From contig CAXBGS010000020.1 in the NCBI GenBank assembly GCA_963975425.1, forward strand, positions 1 to 64,000: a DNA stretch of 64,000 nucleotides. The letters are read 5' to 3'. This document shows positions 18,818-27,672 of this stretch, piece by piece. The DNA comes from CAXBGS01 sp963975425 (GTDB lineage Bacteria; Planctomycetota; Planctomycetia; Pirellulales; Pirellulaceae). Made by a program: the position numbers and the translations under genes. Under the pieces are notes generated by a model that was not told the DNA's origin, ran no database searches, and saw only the letters and a program-made list of their open reading frames with translations. Each line of letters begins with the position of its first letter. Within the stretch, counting starts at the first letter, position 1.

Positions 18818-19226
18818 GTCGCTTGTTTAGACTTTGGGAACCGATGGAACAACGAGTACCGAACGAAGATTCCTGTCAAAGCAATCGTCATTGCGTTTCC
18901 ATTCATTTCACGCGACGTTCCTGAAGGATCGATCTTGCAGGCCGCCAGGTCCACGTCGCGATAGCGTTCGGCTCGAATAGTCGTCGATCTACCCGAAATC
19001 GATGGGTTGGGATCTAGGTGAGAGCGAACCGCGTTCGCGTGTCGTTTCGCTGAACTTGTTCCATCGGCCTGACGTGATGCTGACAGACCTATATCAATTG
19101 AGTTAGATTCGCTGAGGCTAGGACAGCGCATGGGGGTGCTGCTTTGCGTCCGCATGCAATTCGATGATCCAGTTGGACTGTCCCGTGCGAGCTTTTTCAA
19201 CAAAATGTTCTTCACAAGTAGCTGCA
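18818..19226. other. Intergenic, no supported gene
   Basis: Gap between the oxidase operon and the lipoprotein-like gene. A short hydrophobic peptide can be read on the minus strand near 18830-18910 (MNGNAMTIALTGIFVRYSLF), but it lacks a ribosome site or known family. No RNA or terminator is clear. Confidence 0.4.
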
Positions 19227-19706
19227 ATGAACGATCGCCACCCACTTGTCCTTTCTGCTTTGCTTGTTTTTTTGACGCTCTATCCAGGATGCGGCAAGTC
19301 GGAAGTGTCGAACGATATGGGCGATCCGCCTCTCGCAAACGCATCACTGGATTCAGGTACAGAGAGTGATCTTGCCGAGAAACAAAGCGATCCTTCGAAA
19401 ACCGAATGGAACCGAGAGACAGCAGCGGAAGCGGATATCCCAAACGACATTCCCGTCTATACCAATGCAATTCCATTGGACGGAAGCGCGACAGATCGTC
19501 TGTTCGTTTTTCATTGGGAGACCAAAGATCCCAAGAGCGACGTCATGGATTTCTATCGAAAGCAGTTGCCAGACGCAGGTTGGAACATTTTGTCGGAAGA
19601 AGCATTTGGCAGCTTCAAGGCCTCTCAAGGCGACCGAGAACTTGACGTTTGGATCGGATCGGAGCCGAATAAACCTGTGTCGATTCTTGTCCGGTTGTCG
19701 CGTTAA
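19227..19706 (+). CDS. Putative exported lipoprotein of unknown function
   Basis: The 159-residue protein begins with a signal peptide that ends in a weak lipobox (LTLYPGC), followed by an acidic, low-complexity linker. The C-terminal 85 residues form a compact alpha/beta domain (DIPVYTNAIPLDGS, FHWETKDPKSDVMDFYRKQL, GWNILSEEAFGSF, ELDVWIGSEPNKPVSILV). Similar domains occur in planctomycete and other environmental proteins of unknown role, with a pattern of peptide-length beta strands around one helix. TspO follows 14 bases downstream, so the two may be co-transcribed. I do not assign a function. Confidence 0.7.
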   Translation: MNDRHPLVLSALLVFLTLYPGCGKSEVSNDMGDPPLANASLDSGTESDLAEKQSDPSKTEWNRETAAEADIPNDIPVYTNAIPLDGSATDRLFVFHWETKDPKSDVMDFYRKQLPDAGWNILSEEAFGSFKASQGDRELDVWIGSEPNKPVSILVRLSR

Positions 19707-19720
19707 AGGATTGATATTCG

Positions 19721-20128
19721 ATGCCTGACTCTGAATCATGGCGCCAATGGTACGAGGGATTGATCAAGCCGTCTTGGACTCCAGAGCCGGCAACCATTGG
19801 ATTGATCTGGCAGTTGCTCTATCCGATCATCCTCGTCACATTCGGCTTCGTCTTTGTGCAAGCCATCCGAAAAAAATTGCCGTGGCAAGTCACTGTGCCG
19901 TTTGCGATCAACTTGATCGCCAACATTTTGTTCACGCCGATACAATTCGGCTTAGGAAATTTGCCGCTCGCCGCCGCCGACATCTTGGTCGTTCTCATCA
20001 CCATTCCGTGGATGATGCTCGTCATCGGAAAATACCATCGCTGGGTCGCGGTCGCGCAGTTGCCTTACTTGATCTGGGTCACGTTGGCGACAACGTTGCA
20101 GTTTGCGATCACGTGGTGGAATCGCTGA
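19721..20128 (+). CDS. tspO: TspO/MBR family membrane protein
   Basis: The 135-residue protein has five hydrophobic helices. It carries the TspO signatures WYEGLIKPSWTPEP at the N-terminus and AQLPYLIWVTLATTLQFAI in the last helix. TspO binds porphyrins and related tetrapyrroles and modulates oxidative or heme-related stress in bacteria. It is slightly shorter than the common 155-160 residues, and the usual W-x-P-x-x motif of the third loop is weak. Its neighbours, the lipoprotein 14 bases upstream and the oxidase operon before it, fit a heme/respiration setting. Confidence 0.88.
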   Translation: MPDSESWRQWYEGLIKPSWTPEPATIGLIWQLLYPIILVTFGFVFVQAIRKKLPWQVTVPFAINLIANILFTPIQFGLGNLPLAAADILVVLITIPWMMLVIGKYHRWVAVAQLPYLIWVTLATTLQFAITWWNR

Positions 20129-20164
20129 AACCAATCTTGCTCCTCGCATTGGAAAATACTTGAT

Positions 20165-21802
20165 ATGTCGGACCAACATTTCTGTGGGGTTAAGGTGCGA
20201 TATTGCATTTCTCTGCTCGTCGCGCTTTCACTGTCGATCGCACCAACTGCGCAGGGGATTGATACGGCGGATCATCGCGACGGCATGTCAATCGCAACCC
20301 GGCAATGGGATGTGCTGGACGTTCGTTTCCAAGTCGATACGGTCCCGGATGAACCCCATGATGTTGAATTCGTCGCGGAGCTGAAGAGTGATTCTGGCCA
20401 GCAGATTGACATCCAAGGTTTTTTCAATGGCGGCCGCGAGTACCGAATACGCTTTACCGCGCCGATGCCGGGCGTTTGGACTTACAAGACGCGATCGGAA
20501 CTGCCACAGCTCAACGGACTCAGCGGAACGATCGACGCCGATGATCCAGGCGCGGGCCGCAAGGGAGGCATCGTCATTGACCCGAACACACCACGCCAAT
20601 TTCGCTACGAAAACGGCGAAGCCTACTTTCCGATCGCGTTTGAATGCGATTGGTTGTTCGCGCTTGACGCAGAGAACCCCAAGGATATTCCGAAGACACG
20701 AAAGTTGGTCGATACACTTGCGGAAAGCGGATTCAATCAGGTCGTGATGAACGTCTTTGCCTTTGATGTCAACTGGAAAAAGGACGAGCGATTGAAACCG
20801 GAACACGACTATGGCAGCCCTCGCGTGTTTCCCTTTGGTGGTGACAACGAAACACCCGATCACTCGAAATTGAACATCGAGTACTTTCAAAGGCTCGATC
20901 GAGTCATTGAATATTTAGATCGAAAAGGAATCGCAGCCCACTTGATGATTTACGTTTGGAACAAACGAGTGAATTGGCCCGAGGCGAATTCCGACAACGA
21001 CAATCGCTACTTTGATTATGTCGTTCGGCGCTACCAAGCCTTTCCCAACTTGGTCTGGGACATCTCCAAAGAGGCTTTGGGCTATGGACACACCGACGTG
21101 ACCTACATCCACGATCGCATCGCGCGACTGCGCGATTTGGATGCGTACAATCGATTGATCACCGTTCACGACTACAGCTATAACCGACGATTCACCGAGA
21201 AAGTTGATTTTGTGTCGGTGCAGTTATGGAGTTCTGAACTGCACAGCGTGATGCGCAAGGTGTGCGAAGACATGCCAGCCAAACCGATTCTGAATATCGA
21301 ACATGGCGGCTACGAACGGGGACCCTATGTCGTCTTCACTGGCAATTACACCTCACCCGAGGTTTGTCTGGAACGATCGTATCAGTGCGTCTTTGCTGGC
21401 ACTTATCCCACACACTACTGGCAAGGTGCGGCATGGAACGCGGTGGTCGCGGACATCGCTTCGTTGCCGGCGGCGGATCGACCGCGACTGGACTATTACC
21501 GTCACATGCAATCTTTCGTGCGGCGATACGATGTCGGCCGATTGATTGCCGGCGACAAGAAAAGCAACGCGGGATTCTCGTTGCACAATGGTGAAGATTT
21601 GTACCTGTATTACGTGCCGAAGGAATGCGACTTTATCGGGATACGGTTTCCAAGCGAGCTTCGTGGCCAGCAGATGACGGGAACTTGGTTCAATCCTTTT
21701 GACGGAACCTATAGCGAACCCGTCGAGCAAGAGATCGTTCAGTGGCCCGCGTTTAAAAAACCAACCGGCGAAGGTTTCCGAATTCTGGTTGTGGAAATCT
21801 AG
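20165..21802 (+). CDS. Secreted DUF5060/DUF4038 glycoside hydrolase-like protein
   Basis: The 545-residue exported protein has a signal peptide (about 10-35). An N-terminal beta-sandwich of the DUF5060 type follows (WDVLDVRFQV, FFNGGREYRIRFTAPMPGVW). Next is a TIM-barrel-like region (about 150-450) resembling DUF4038/apiosidase-like hydrolases, with candidate acids in VWDISKEALGYG and in LNIEHGGYERG. The family hydrolyses plant or algal glycans. It begins 36 bases after TspO, but function suggests an independent unit. The likely location is the periplasm or cell surface. Confidence 0.85.
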   Translation: MSDQHFCGVKVRYCISLLVALSLSIAPTAQGIDTADHRDGMSIATRQWDVLDVRFQVDTVPDEPHDVEFVAELKSDSGQQIDIQGFFNGGREYRIRFTAPMPGVWTYKTRSELPQLNGLSGTIDADDPGAGRKGGIVIDPNTPRQFRYENGEAYFPIAFECDWLFALDAENPKDIPKTRKLVDTLAESGFNQVVMNVFAFDVNWKKDERLKPEHDYGSPRVFPFGGDNETPDHSKLNIEYFQRLDRVIEYLDRKGIAAHLMIYVWNKRVNWPEANSDNDNRYFDYVVRRYQAFPNLVWDISKEALGYGHTDVTYIHDRIARLRDLDAYNRLITVHDYSYNRRFTEKVDFVSVQLWSSELHSVMRKVCEDMPAKPILNIEHGGYERGPYVVFTGNYTSPEVCLERSYQCVFAGTYPTHYWQGAAWNAVVADIASLPAADRPRLDYYRHMQSFVRRYDVGRLIAGDKKSNAGFSLHNGEDLYLYYVPKECDFIGIRFPSELRGQQMTGTWFNPFDGTYSEPVEQEIVQWPAFKKPTGEGFRILVVEI

Positions 21803-22034
21803 GGCCACGCCGGTACCGACGCGGTTGATGTCCCTGTCCTTTCGAAACCGGACTTTGGTTGGGGCTCGCACCGCTTTGCTTTGGCAGGAAAGTTCGCCAA
21901 ACGGGCGATCCAGCGCGTTCCGCGCCGTGACTTGTGAATTGTCGGCGTTTTGCGATTGTCGAAAGGTCGCAGAATTCTAGAATTTTGCGTGACATTCTGT
22001 GTTGAAATCGGCCAGGGGATTTAGGGAAGGACCG

Positions 22035-22667
22035 ATGGCGAATCATGCCAAGCCCGCCACGCCGGCGGAACTGCTTCGCCTTGCGCTCGAGGGTGACCGC
22101 GAGAGTCTGGAGCAGTTGTTGGCCAGCTATTGCGGGTATCTGTACGTCCTTTCACGTGCGCATTTGGATAGACGAATTCACCATCGGGTTAGCCCGTCGG
22201 ACATAGTTCAGGAAACTCTCTTGGAAGCTCACCGTGACATCGCGAATTTTCGCGGTACCGATATCGAAGAGTTCACCGGCTGGCTCCGTCAGGCACTCGT
22301 TCACAATATTGCCCATGCCGTGGGTGCACACATGCTGGCCGCTAAACGCAGCGTTCGACGCGAACAAGTGATCGGAAACGTGTCAGCGTCGATCGAACAA
22401 TCGCATCAAGGGTTGTCATCTTTGGCGGTGGACCAGGAACGCTCGCCAGCATCAGAAATGGGTCATCAGGAGTCGCTTTCCGAATTGGCGTCGGCGCTGG
22501 ATCAACTTGCGCCGGACCACCAAATGGTCATCATGCTGCGACATTTACAGGGGCTTGGCTTTGCCGAGGTGGCAAAGCGAATGGAGCGATCGCCGGGAGC
22601 GGTTCGGATGCTGTGGCTTCGAGCGATCGAACAGCTGCGCTTAGCGATGGAGACGCGATCGTGTTAA
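22035..22667 (+). CDS. ECF-type RNA polymerase sigma factor
   Basis: The 210-residue protein has the sigma-70 region 2 pattern (RRIHHRVSPSDIVQETLLEAH) and a region 4 helix-turn-helix near the C-terminus (LAPDHQMVIMLRHLQGLGFAEVAKRMERSPGAVRMLW). Spacing matches planctomycete ECF groups linked to Ser/Thr kinases. The start at 22035 has GGAAGG five bases upstream. The stop (TAA) overlaps the kinase GTG start, so both should be produced together. No anti-sigma gene is present, which suggests control by the kinase. Confidence 0.93.
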   Translation: MANHAKPATPAELLRLALEGDRESLEQLLASYCGYLYVLSRAHLDRRIHHRVSPSDIVQETLLEAHRDIANFRGTDIEEFTGWLRQALVHNIAHAVGAHMLAAKRSVRREQVIGNVSASIEQSHQGLSSLAVDQERSPASEMGHQESLSELASALDQLAPDHQMVIMLRHLQGLGFAEVAKRMERSPGAVRMLWLRAIEQLRLAMETRSC

Positions 22668-25600
22668 CACAAAAACCAACCGCAGAAGACCAACAGTGGA
22701 TTGCGGAACTGCTCGATAAGTATGCCGATCGACTTGAATCGGGCGACGAGGCCGGGGCGTCGGCGTTGCTGGCTGAATTCCCCGAGCTGGAATCGGCTTG
22801 GGGACCCCATCTGGAAACACTGCAAGCGTTATGCAGGGCGTCGCGTCCGAACGAGACCGCGAGGGATTCCGCGATGCGTCCCGAGATTGGCGGTTCTCTG
22901 CTGGGCGACTATCGGCTGAACCGCGAAATCGGCCGCGGCGGAATGGGGATCGTTTATGAAGCCACCCAATTGTCGCTGCGACGCAGTGTGGCGCTAAAGG
23001 TCCTCCCGTTTGCCGCGGTCTTGGACAAGCAACAAGTCGCTCGTTTTCGCAATGAGGCGCAGGCAGCGGCGTCGCTGCATCATCCCCACATTGTTCCGGT
23101 CTACGCGGTCGGCTGTGAACGGGGCGTTCATTATTACAGCATGCAGCTGATCGATGGTCAGACATTGGAAGAAGTGTTTAACGCCGATCAACCGGGCGTC
23201 GCTGAAGTCAATGCCGAGAAAATACGTCGAGTTGATCCGGCTGTGAAATGGTCGATCGACGATGAAGCTTTGGCGGGCAATACAACGCTGGATGCACCGC
23301 TTGTCCTAAGCGATGCGGAATCGTCGTTGCATCGGCAATCACCGGCTCAATTACCGGCTCAATCATCGGGCGAAGACGGCCGCCAAGACGGACGTGAGCA
23401 GGCGCGCGGCTCAAACTGTGACCGAAATTCCTTCTCGACACCCAAGGAAATGTCGACACCCGAGGGAATTGAGGTCACCTCGCTCGCGAACCGATCGACG
23501 CGTGTGGCATTTTCGGATCGTGATAGCACTGCACAATCGTTACGGCATCGGGATACGATTCGCAGTACCGTCGAGCTGATCATTTCGGTTGCGGATGCTC
23601 TAGATTTTGCTCACCAGCAAGGTGTTGTTCACCGGGACATCAAACCGTCCAACTTGTTGCTCGATGCGAACGGCAAAGTCTGGGTAGCGGATTTTGGGCT
23701 CGCCAGAGCCAGAGGGCTCGCAAATCTAAGCGTCGAAGGCAAAGTGATGGGGACGGCTCGCTACATGAGCCCCGAACAGATCGCCGGAAAGCCTCAAGAC
23801 ATCGATCATCGCACCGATATCTATTCACTCGGAATCACGCTGTATGAGTTGTTGACGCGCCGCCCTGCGTTTGAATCGACGGATCGCGAAGCAATCTTCG
23901 CATCGATCGCGAATGCCCAACCCATAGCACCTCGCCGTCTGAATCCTGCAATCGCATTGGACTTGGAAACCATTCTGCTAAAGTCGATCGCCAAACGCAA
24001 GGAAGAGCGGTACGCGACAGCCGCAGAAATGGCGGACGACTTGCGTCGATTCTTGGACGGAAAACCAACGTTGGCCCGTCGTCCGACACACTTGGAATGC
24101 TTACTGAAATGGACACTCCGACGACAGCGTTTGGTTGCGACCGTGTTTTGCCTACTGTTGTGCACGATTGGCGTCCTGACAACAGCAGCGGTGATGATCA
24201 GCCATGAAAGTAAGCAGAAAGAGCTGGCTGCGTTTCGGGCTCGTCTGCACCTGGACCAGGCGCATGCCTTGGTCGACCGATTTGGCGGTCTGATCACCTA
24301 TCGATTAGAAACGGTTCCCGGCGGGGATGAACTGAGAACCGAAGTGCTGCGTGAAGCCGAACGCTATTACACCGACTTCTTAAAATACGCCGACCAAGAT
24401 TCGGGGCTCGACGGCGAGCTGGCGAAGGTTCGGTTTCGGCTGGCGGTGGTTTACACAAAGTTGGGCGAACTGAACCTTGCCGAAGGCAAGTATCGTGAGG
24501 CTCTAGCCGACTATGAGTCGATCAAGACAAGTGGCGGTTTGACCGATGAGATTCGATCCGAGATGGCATTGTGCTTGCACAATCTGGCGGCGCTGAAGAA
24601 AAGCCAAGGCGGTTTCTCGGATGCACTGCACACCTATCGTCGTGCCGTGCAGTTGCAGCGATCATTGGTTCAGCATCAAGAGGTGTCGGGCGGTAAAGCG
24701 TTCAATCGGTATTTGGTTCAGTGGGCCATGACGCAGAATAACCTCGGATTGTTGCTGTGGCAAAGTGGCGAGGCCGGCCAAGCGCGCGACGGACTTCGAG
24801 AGATCGAAACTCACTTGCGCAAAGCCGTCGAAGACTTACCCCAGCAGTCCGATTTGCGGCGACAACTGATCGAATGTCGTAATACGCTGGTGGCGACCCA
24901 AATGGATAGCGACATCGATGACGCGGAACGTTTGCTGCGAGAAAACGTTGCGGATCTTCGCGAGTGTCTGCACCGGCAGCGGCAATCGGAACATTCCGTA
25001 AGTCCGAATTCCGACGGTGCCAGCATCGATTTCGGCCACCAGACATACGAGCACCAGTTAGCAATCACGAGCAACAATTTGTCCACCCTACTCGTCCGTC
25101 AAGGCGCATACGATGAGGCAGAGAGAACGGTCCGTGACTCCTTGCGGTTGTTGACCTCGGCATGCAATCAGACGCCGGCTGATGATTGTTTGACGCAGCA
25201 GCTTGCGATTGCCCACAACAACTTGGGTCAGGTTCTGTGGTCAAAAATGAATGCCGAGCAGGTCGACAGCGGTAATAACGCTGACGGCGATGCCGCGCTG
25301 AGGCATGATTCCATCGCAGAATTTCGCATTGCCGAAAAGCTGCTGCGGCAACAGGTCGGATCGGAAGAACGCCGCCACGAAGTGACAAGCCAACTTGCTG
25401 CTGTTTTGCACAATCTCGCCATGGTGAACCAGTTCGCAGGCGAACATTCCACAGCGATAGACCAATTGACCGAAGCTTTGGAACTGCAAGCACGGGCGGT
25501 GAAGCAAGCCCCATTTCACCAGGGGTATCGAACGCAATTGACGAAACATCGCGAACTCTTGGACCGACAACTGCGTCGTTTCAAGAGTTTACGATTCGTC

Positions 25601-25678
25601 AACCCGAATGAAATCGCAGATGCCAATCAGACGAGCGATGCGGGTGTGGTGGGCGAACTGACGAGCACGGACGGATGA
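22661..25678 (+). CDS. Membrane Ser/Thr protein kinase with C-terminal TPRs
   Basis: The 1005-residue protein starts at a GTG with GGAGA seven bases upstream, inside the sigma gene stop. A Hanks kinase domain (about 82-470) has the glycine loop IGRGGMGIVYE, the Lys in VALKVL near 113, HRDIKPSN near 325, DFGLAR near 344 and SPEQ near 369. Between the hinge (DGQTLEEVF, about 165-172) and the helix before HRD (about 306) lies a Ser/Gln/Arg-rich insert of roughly 130 residues. A transmembrane helix follows (about 491-513), then TPR-like repeats with N-N-L-G/L and H-N-L motifs. It likely senses an envelope signal and phosphorylates the sigma factor or its partners. Confidence 0.95.
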   Translation: MLTQKPTAEDQQWIAELLDKYADRLESGDEAGASALLAEFPELESAWGPHLETLQALCRASRPNETARDSAMRPEIGGSLLGDYRLNREIGRGGMGIVYEATQLSLRRSVALKVLPFAAVLDKQQVARFRNEAQAAASLHHPHIVPVYAVGCERGVHYYSMQLIDGQTLEEVFNADQPGVAEVNAEKIRRVDPAVKWSIDDEALAGNTTLDAPLVLSDAESSLHRQSPAQLPAQSSGEDGRQDGREQARGSNCDRNSFSTPKEMSTPEGIEVTSLANRSTRVAFSDRDSTAQSLRHRDTIRSTVELIISVADALDFAHQQGVVHRDIKPSNLLLDANGKVWVADFGLARARGLANLSVEGKVMGTARYMSPEQIAGKPQDIDHRTDIYSLGITLYELLTRRPAFESTDREAIFASIANAQPIAPRRLNPAIALDLETILLKSIAKRKEERYATAAEMADDLRRFLDGKPTLARRPTHLECLLKWTLRRQRLVATVFCLLLCTIGVLTTAAVMISHESKQKELAAFRARLHLDQAHALVDRFGGLITYRLETVPGGDELRTEVLREAERYYTDFLKYADQDSGLDGELAKVRFRLAVVYTKLGELNLAEGKYREALADYESIKTSGGLTDEIRSEMALCLHNLAALKKSQGGFSDALHTYRRAVQLQRSLVQHQEVSGGKAFNRYLVQWAMTQNNLGLLLWQSGEAGQARDGLREIETHLRKAVEDLPQQSDLRRQLIECRNTLVATQMDSDIDDAERLLRENVADLRECLHRQRQSEHSVSPNSDGASIDFGHQTYEHQLAITSNNLSTLLVRQGAYDEAERTVRDSLRLLTSACNQTPADDCLTQQLAIAHNNLGQVLWSKMNAEQVDSGNNADGDAALRHDSIAEFRIAEKLLRQQVGSEERRHEVTSQLAAVLHNLAMVNQFAGEHSTAIDQLTEALELQARAVKQAPFHQGYRTQLTKHRELLDRQLRRFKSLRFVNPNEIADANQTSDAGVVGELTSTDG

Positions 25679-25697
25679 GTAAAAGGGATTGCCACTG

Positions 25698-27032
25698 ATG
25701 TCGGTACGAATAAAGTCGCATTTAAAAAGACTCCTGTCTTGTAGCGGATACGAGCCGCAGCCGTCACCGGTGCGCGCCGCTCGCAACGATGTTGCGCACA
25801 ACAAACGCTTGCGTCACCGCGCTGGTGGTCGCACGCGTGCACGGGTTGCGGTCGAGACGCTGGAATCTCGCGCCATGCTGGCGGGACTGGTCAATCTTGG
25901 CGATTCGATCATCGACCCGTTTCCGGTTGCTTCGCCTCATTCCTGTCTTGAATCGACGTCGATGCACAGCCGGGCTATCGATGATTCGGAAAAAATCTCC
26001 GCAGCAAAGTCAATGCGCGAGCATGACTCGCCATGCAAAGAGACGGTGGAGTCGGGGCAAGGCCTCGCTCATCAGCCGGGGGACAATGTTGACGAGGCCG
26101 GGGGAAACGATGGGACAGGGGACGAATGCAATCCAGACGGGAATTGCCATCACGAGTGCGATGGGGACGAGGTAGAGACCAAGGTGGAGACTGAATTACC
26201 AGGCGACACGTCACCGACCGAACAGACAATGCGACCTGACGATCTCCGGTCAAATGGATGGTCGTCTGCGGCTGCGGCGAACATGTCCGTATCGCAAGAC
26301 GATTCTGTGAATTCGTTTATCACGCCGATTGCGACATCCGCGATCGCCCGTGATTATCAATCGTCATCGGTCAATTCTTCGCCAAACGCAGCGATCGACT
26401 CGGGCGATTCAACCTTTCACTATTTTGACGCGGATCAGCAGGGGGCAACGATGGACTCTGCCCTCAGTCTTAGCAGTCGGCCGCTTACCGGTGACGCGGT
26501 TCGCGAAACGTTCTTTAACATTGCACTGATCGACACGGTGAGTCTGGACGTTGCACACACGTCGTCGCGTATCACCGAACTTGTGTCAAAGCAGAGCCAG
26601 TCGCGATCAGATTCGAACCCTATCGTCAGCGGTAAAATCACGCAGCGATTGTCTGACCACGAATACATTGCGGTCGTGCAAGATGCGGAAGCTGCGATTG
26701 CAGCGGCGAATGAAAGCATCCGCGCAGCAAACGCGAAATGCGAACTGGCTCGTGGCGAGACTGGGCCCTCGGAGTTTGCGTCATACCGTGACCTGAATAG
26801 TCAGCCGGATTCCGAGATCGTTGATTCCCTTGTCAACTCAGGCACCAAGGTGCGTGGCGTTCCCGAAGGCGTACGTCTGCCATACGATTTGCGAGATTGG
26901 CGTTTCGGGTTGATCGGAATCTTGTCGGTCTTTGTTTCGGCGCGATCCATGGGCAACCAGCGACCGGATGTCGCAGCGGGTCGCGTCCGACGGTGGCCCT
27001 CAATGACAATCTTACGCCGGTTGAGGCGGTAA
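25698..27032 (+). CDS. LEPR-XLL-type surface or envelope protein, function unknown
   Basis: The 444-residue protein has a basic N-terminus ending in VETLESRAMLAG, the planctomycetal LEPR-XLL-type export motif. The body is rich in Ser, Asp and Glu and holds an acidic Cys/His cluster (DECNPDGNCHHECDGDE, about residues 142-158). Near the C-terminus is a short hydrophobic stretch (GLIGILSVFVSA) followed by an Arg-rich tail, suggesting a membrane anchor or sorting signal. It starts 19 bases after the kinase gene, so it belongs to the sigma-kinase unit. I recognise no enzyme domain. Confidence 0.75.
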   Translation: MSVRIKSHLKRLLSCSGYEPQPSPVRAARNDVAHNKRLRHRAGGRTRARVAVETLESRAMLAGLVNLGDSIIDPFPVASPHSCLESTSMHSRAIDDSEKISAAKSMREHDSPCKETVESGQGLAHQPGDNVDEAGGNDGTGDECNPDGNCHHECDGDEVETKVETELPGDTSPTEQTMRPDDLRSNGWSSAAAANMSVSQDDSVNSFITPIATSAIARDYQSSSVNSSPNAAIDSGDSTFHYFDADQQGATMDSALSLSSRPLTGDAVRETFFNIALIDTVSLDVAHTSSRITELVSKQSQSRSDSNPIVSGKITQRLSDHEYIAVVQDAEAAIAAANESIRAANAKCELARGETGPSEFASYRDLNSQPDSEIVDSLVNSGTKVRGVPEGVRLPYDLRDWRFGLIGILSVFVSARSMGNQRPDVAAGRVRRWPSMTILRRLRR

Positions 27033-27168
27033 CGCGTAAGAACGCATTCAGGTAGCGTTCGCGTTCAAATCGCGGCGTTTCATTCGCCCCGCTTGCATAG
27101 TCGTGCATTCAGCATGGGCTTCCGAATCCATCGCAGCCCTTCCGGTCAATTGCTAGACGGACATCAAC

Positions 27169-27618
27169 GTGACCAACTTACGAACACTGAAATTCGAGAA
27201 TCTGCAAGCGGCAACGAGCGAGGTCCAGCAGCTGTTGCAAAATGGATACCAGCAGCGAGGGAATTGGACGCTCGGTCAAATTTGTCGGCATCTCTATCTG
27301 GTGCAAGATCCAAGCATCGACGGCTATCCAAAGTGGATGTCGCTGTTTGCGTTCATGCGTCCAGCGATGCGACGTCTTCTTTTGCCGCGTCTGATGAGCG
27401 ACGATTCACCGACCGGAATCCCAACGTCTGGTATTTTCGTTCCGCCGGATGATTTGGACGACGAAACCGAGGTCGCTGGGTTCATCGAAAGCATCGCGAG
27501 ATTCCATGCACACGAGGGCGGGTTTGCACCACATCCGGCATTCGGAAAGCTGGAACGACAAGAGCTCGAGCGATTGCATGCCGCTCACGCAGCACATCAT
27601 CTGCGGTTCTTGGATTAG
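27169..27618 (+). CDS. DUF1569 domain-containing protein (DinB-like)
   Basis: The 149-residue protein fits the DUF1569 family, a small helical bundle related to DinB-like proteins. Visible features are NWTLGQICRHLYLVQDPSIDGYP with a His on helix two, and the C-terminal HPAFGKLERQELERLHAAHAAHHLRFL, which supplies His residues for a likely metal site. The start is GTG at 27169; no ATG gives a better reading. Substrate is unknown. It converges with the next minus-strand gene. Confidence 0.85.
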   Translation: MTNLRTLKFENLQAATSEVQQLLQNGYQQRGNWTLGQICRHLYLVQDPSIDGYPKWMSLFAFMRPAMRRLLLPRLMSDDSPTGIPTSGIFVPPDDLDDETEVAGFIESIARFHAHEGGFAPHPAFGKLERQELERLHAAHAAHHLRFLD

Positions 27619-27672
27619 CGTCGTGACCGAATCGCAGCGAGAGACGGCGTCATCGAATCAGGTAGTGGCGAA

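Noticed and set aside
18772..19476. Minus-strand open frame crossing the lipoprotein gene
   Set aside because: Composition is not protein-like and the plus-strand gene with a signal peptide is better supported; only a short hydrophobic piece near 18830-18910 drew notice.
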